Below are positions 5,896 through 6,384 of a DNA stretch of 6,384 nt, piece by piece. This DNA comes from CAZXIY01 sp964640935 (GTDB lineage Archaea; Thermoplasmatota; Thermoplasmata; Methanomassiliicoccales; Methanomethylophilaceae), in NCBI GenBank assembly GCA_964640935.1, contig CAZXIY010000065.1, forward strand, positions 1 to 6,384. The letters are read 5' to 3'. Below the pieces are notes generated by a model, which saw only the letters and a list, made by a program, of their open reading frames with translations, had not been told where the DNA came from and ran no database searches. The position numbers were made by a program, and so were the translations under genes. Within the stretch, counting starts at the first letter, position 1; the number at the start of each line of letters is the position of its first letter.

Positions 5896-6334
5896 ACAGC
5901 CACATGACAAAACCGATTTTATCGTTGCGATTGTATCCAGCTCTTTCATAGAAATCGGTGACGCTCTTCTCCTTATGGCCTGTCATTAGCATGATCTTGT
6001 GGCACCCGTTATCTACGGCGACATCTTTCGCCGCCGAAAGTATCGACGATCCCAGACCCAGACCTCTGTGATCGCTAGTCGTGACCACGTTCTCAATGAA
6101 AGCGAACGGCGTCTGTCCGCGGGTAAGATTCATTATAATGATGACTTCGCAAGTAGAGAGCAAACGACCATCATCGTCAGCCACCAGCACGTGATGGGAG
6201 GGGTTATTGAGGATGGAATCCCAGATCGAGATCACATCCCCGTCAATCTCCGGAAGGAAGTTGTCGTTCAGCTCTGTGTACAGTTTGAGAAGACCTTCCA
6301 GGTCGTCCCTTTTAGCTTCACGGATCGTAGTCAT
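5894..6334 (-). CDS. GNAT family N-acetyltransferase
   Basis: This 146-residue protein has the single GNAT fold that transfers an acetyl group from acetyl-CoA to an amine. It opens with TIREAKRDDLEGLLKLY (3-19), the usual beta1-alpha1 of the family. The acetyl-CoA pyrophosphate loop is in 'VVTTSDHRGLGLGSSIL' (83-99), with RGLGLG at 90-95 as the R/QxxGxG/A motif. Motif B follows as 'FYERAGYNRND' (128-138), with the conserved Tyr129 as likely general acid. Length is normal and no membrane segment or signal is seen. The ATG overlaps the stop of an upstream minus-strand gene (ATGA), so it is the last gene of an operon that continues beyond the window. Substrate unknown; it could be a protein N-terminus, an amino compound or an antibiotic-like amine. 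Confidence 0.88.
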   Translation of the reverse strand: MTTIREAKRDDLEGLLKLYTELNDNFLPEIDGDVISIWDSILNNPSHHVLVADDDGRLLSTCEVIIIMNLTRGQTPFAFIENVVTTSDHRGLGLGSSILSAAKDVAVDNGCHKIMLMTGHKEKSVTDFYERAGYNRNDKIGFVMWL

Positions 6335-6384
6335 TGTTCCAGAAGTTTCACGAAATCCTTGATCGTTTCCTGATACATCGGGCG
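6331..6384 (-). CDS. C-terminal end of an unidentified gene (5' part outside window)
   Basis: Reading the minus strand from the window edge gives RPMYQETIKDFVKLLEQ followed by TGA at 6333-6331, with the stop overlapping the acetyltransferase ATG as ATGA. Such overlaps join genuine operon neighbours elsewhere in the window (601, 1416, 3534), which supports this being coding. Seventeen residues with a helical, amphipathic look are too few to name a family. Confidence 0.5.
   Translation of the reverse strand, partial: RPMYQETIKDFVKLLEQ

Noticed and set aside
5999..6373. 124-codon plus-strand open frame opposite the acetyltransferase
   Set aside because: The minus strand encodes a clear GNAT protein with its motifs; the plus frame is its shadow.
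1..6384. CRISPR arrays, insertion sequences, tRNA or rRNA genes
   Set aside because: No regularly spaced repeats, transposase, terminal inverted repeats or RNA-gene signatures were seen on reading either strand.

Overview
The window looks like a chromosomal segment of a methylotrophic methanogen, most plausibly of the order Methanomassiliicoccales. The evidence is a RamA-type corrinoid reductive activase with a C-terminal pair of 4Fe-4S motifs, archaeal TATA-like boxes with short or absent leaders, GC-moderate coding sequence rich in AGG and ATA codons, and no gene ending in TAG (eight TGA stops, one TAA). The lineage is an inference; no 16S or other marker gene is present.

Layout. (1) Positions 1-2177, plus strand: the 3' end of an ABC importer operon of the NitT/TauT kind, in the order binding protein (5' end outside the window), permease, ATPase. 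Both junctions are ATGA stop/start overlaps. The binding-protein tail is odd: a short copy of an SBP N-terminal lobe followed by a carboxypeptidase-regulatory-like beta domain. (2) 2225-2845: a HAD phosphatase with its own likely promoter and probably a leaderless transcript. (3) 2947-3962: a short COG0523/CobW-like GTPase with the CxCC metal motif, overlapping by ATGA a 142-residue partner that ends in a His/Cys-rich metal-binding tail. (4) 3963-4246: a 284-base regulatory gap. It holds a strong terminator-like hairpin, a small inverted repeat, a TATA-like box, and a predicted 5'-leader hairpin that ends just before a G6A4 tract. (5) 4247-5863: ramA, whose conserved beginning is not preceded by a usable in-frame ATG, GTG or TTG downstream of its promoter. 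(6) 5872-5895: a clear intrinsic terminator, then convergent minus-strand genes: a GNAT acetyltransferase and the last 17 codons of the gene upstream of it (also an ATGA overlap).

How they may work together. RamA reduces inactive Co(II) corrinoid proteins of methylamine-type methyltransferases to Co(I) with ATP. The neighbouring CobW-like GTPase and His-rich partner could supply a metal (zinc or cobalt) to the same corrinoid/methyltransferase machinery; this is context inference only. The ABC importer's substrate cannot be told from the sequence. The most notable points are the start of ramA (ATA start, frameshift at G6A4, or a homopolymer error), the split GTPase/His-tail pair, and the hybrid C-terminus of the binding protein.
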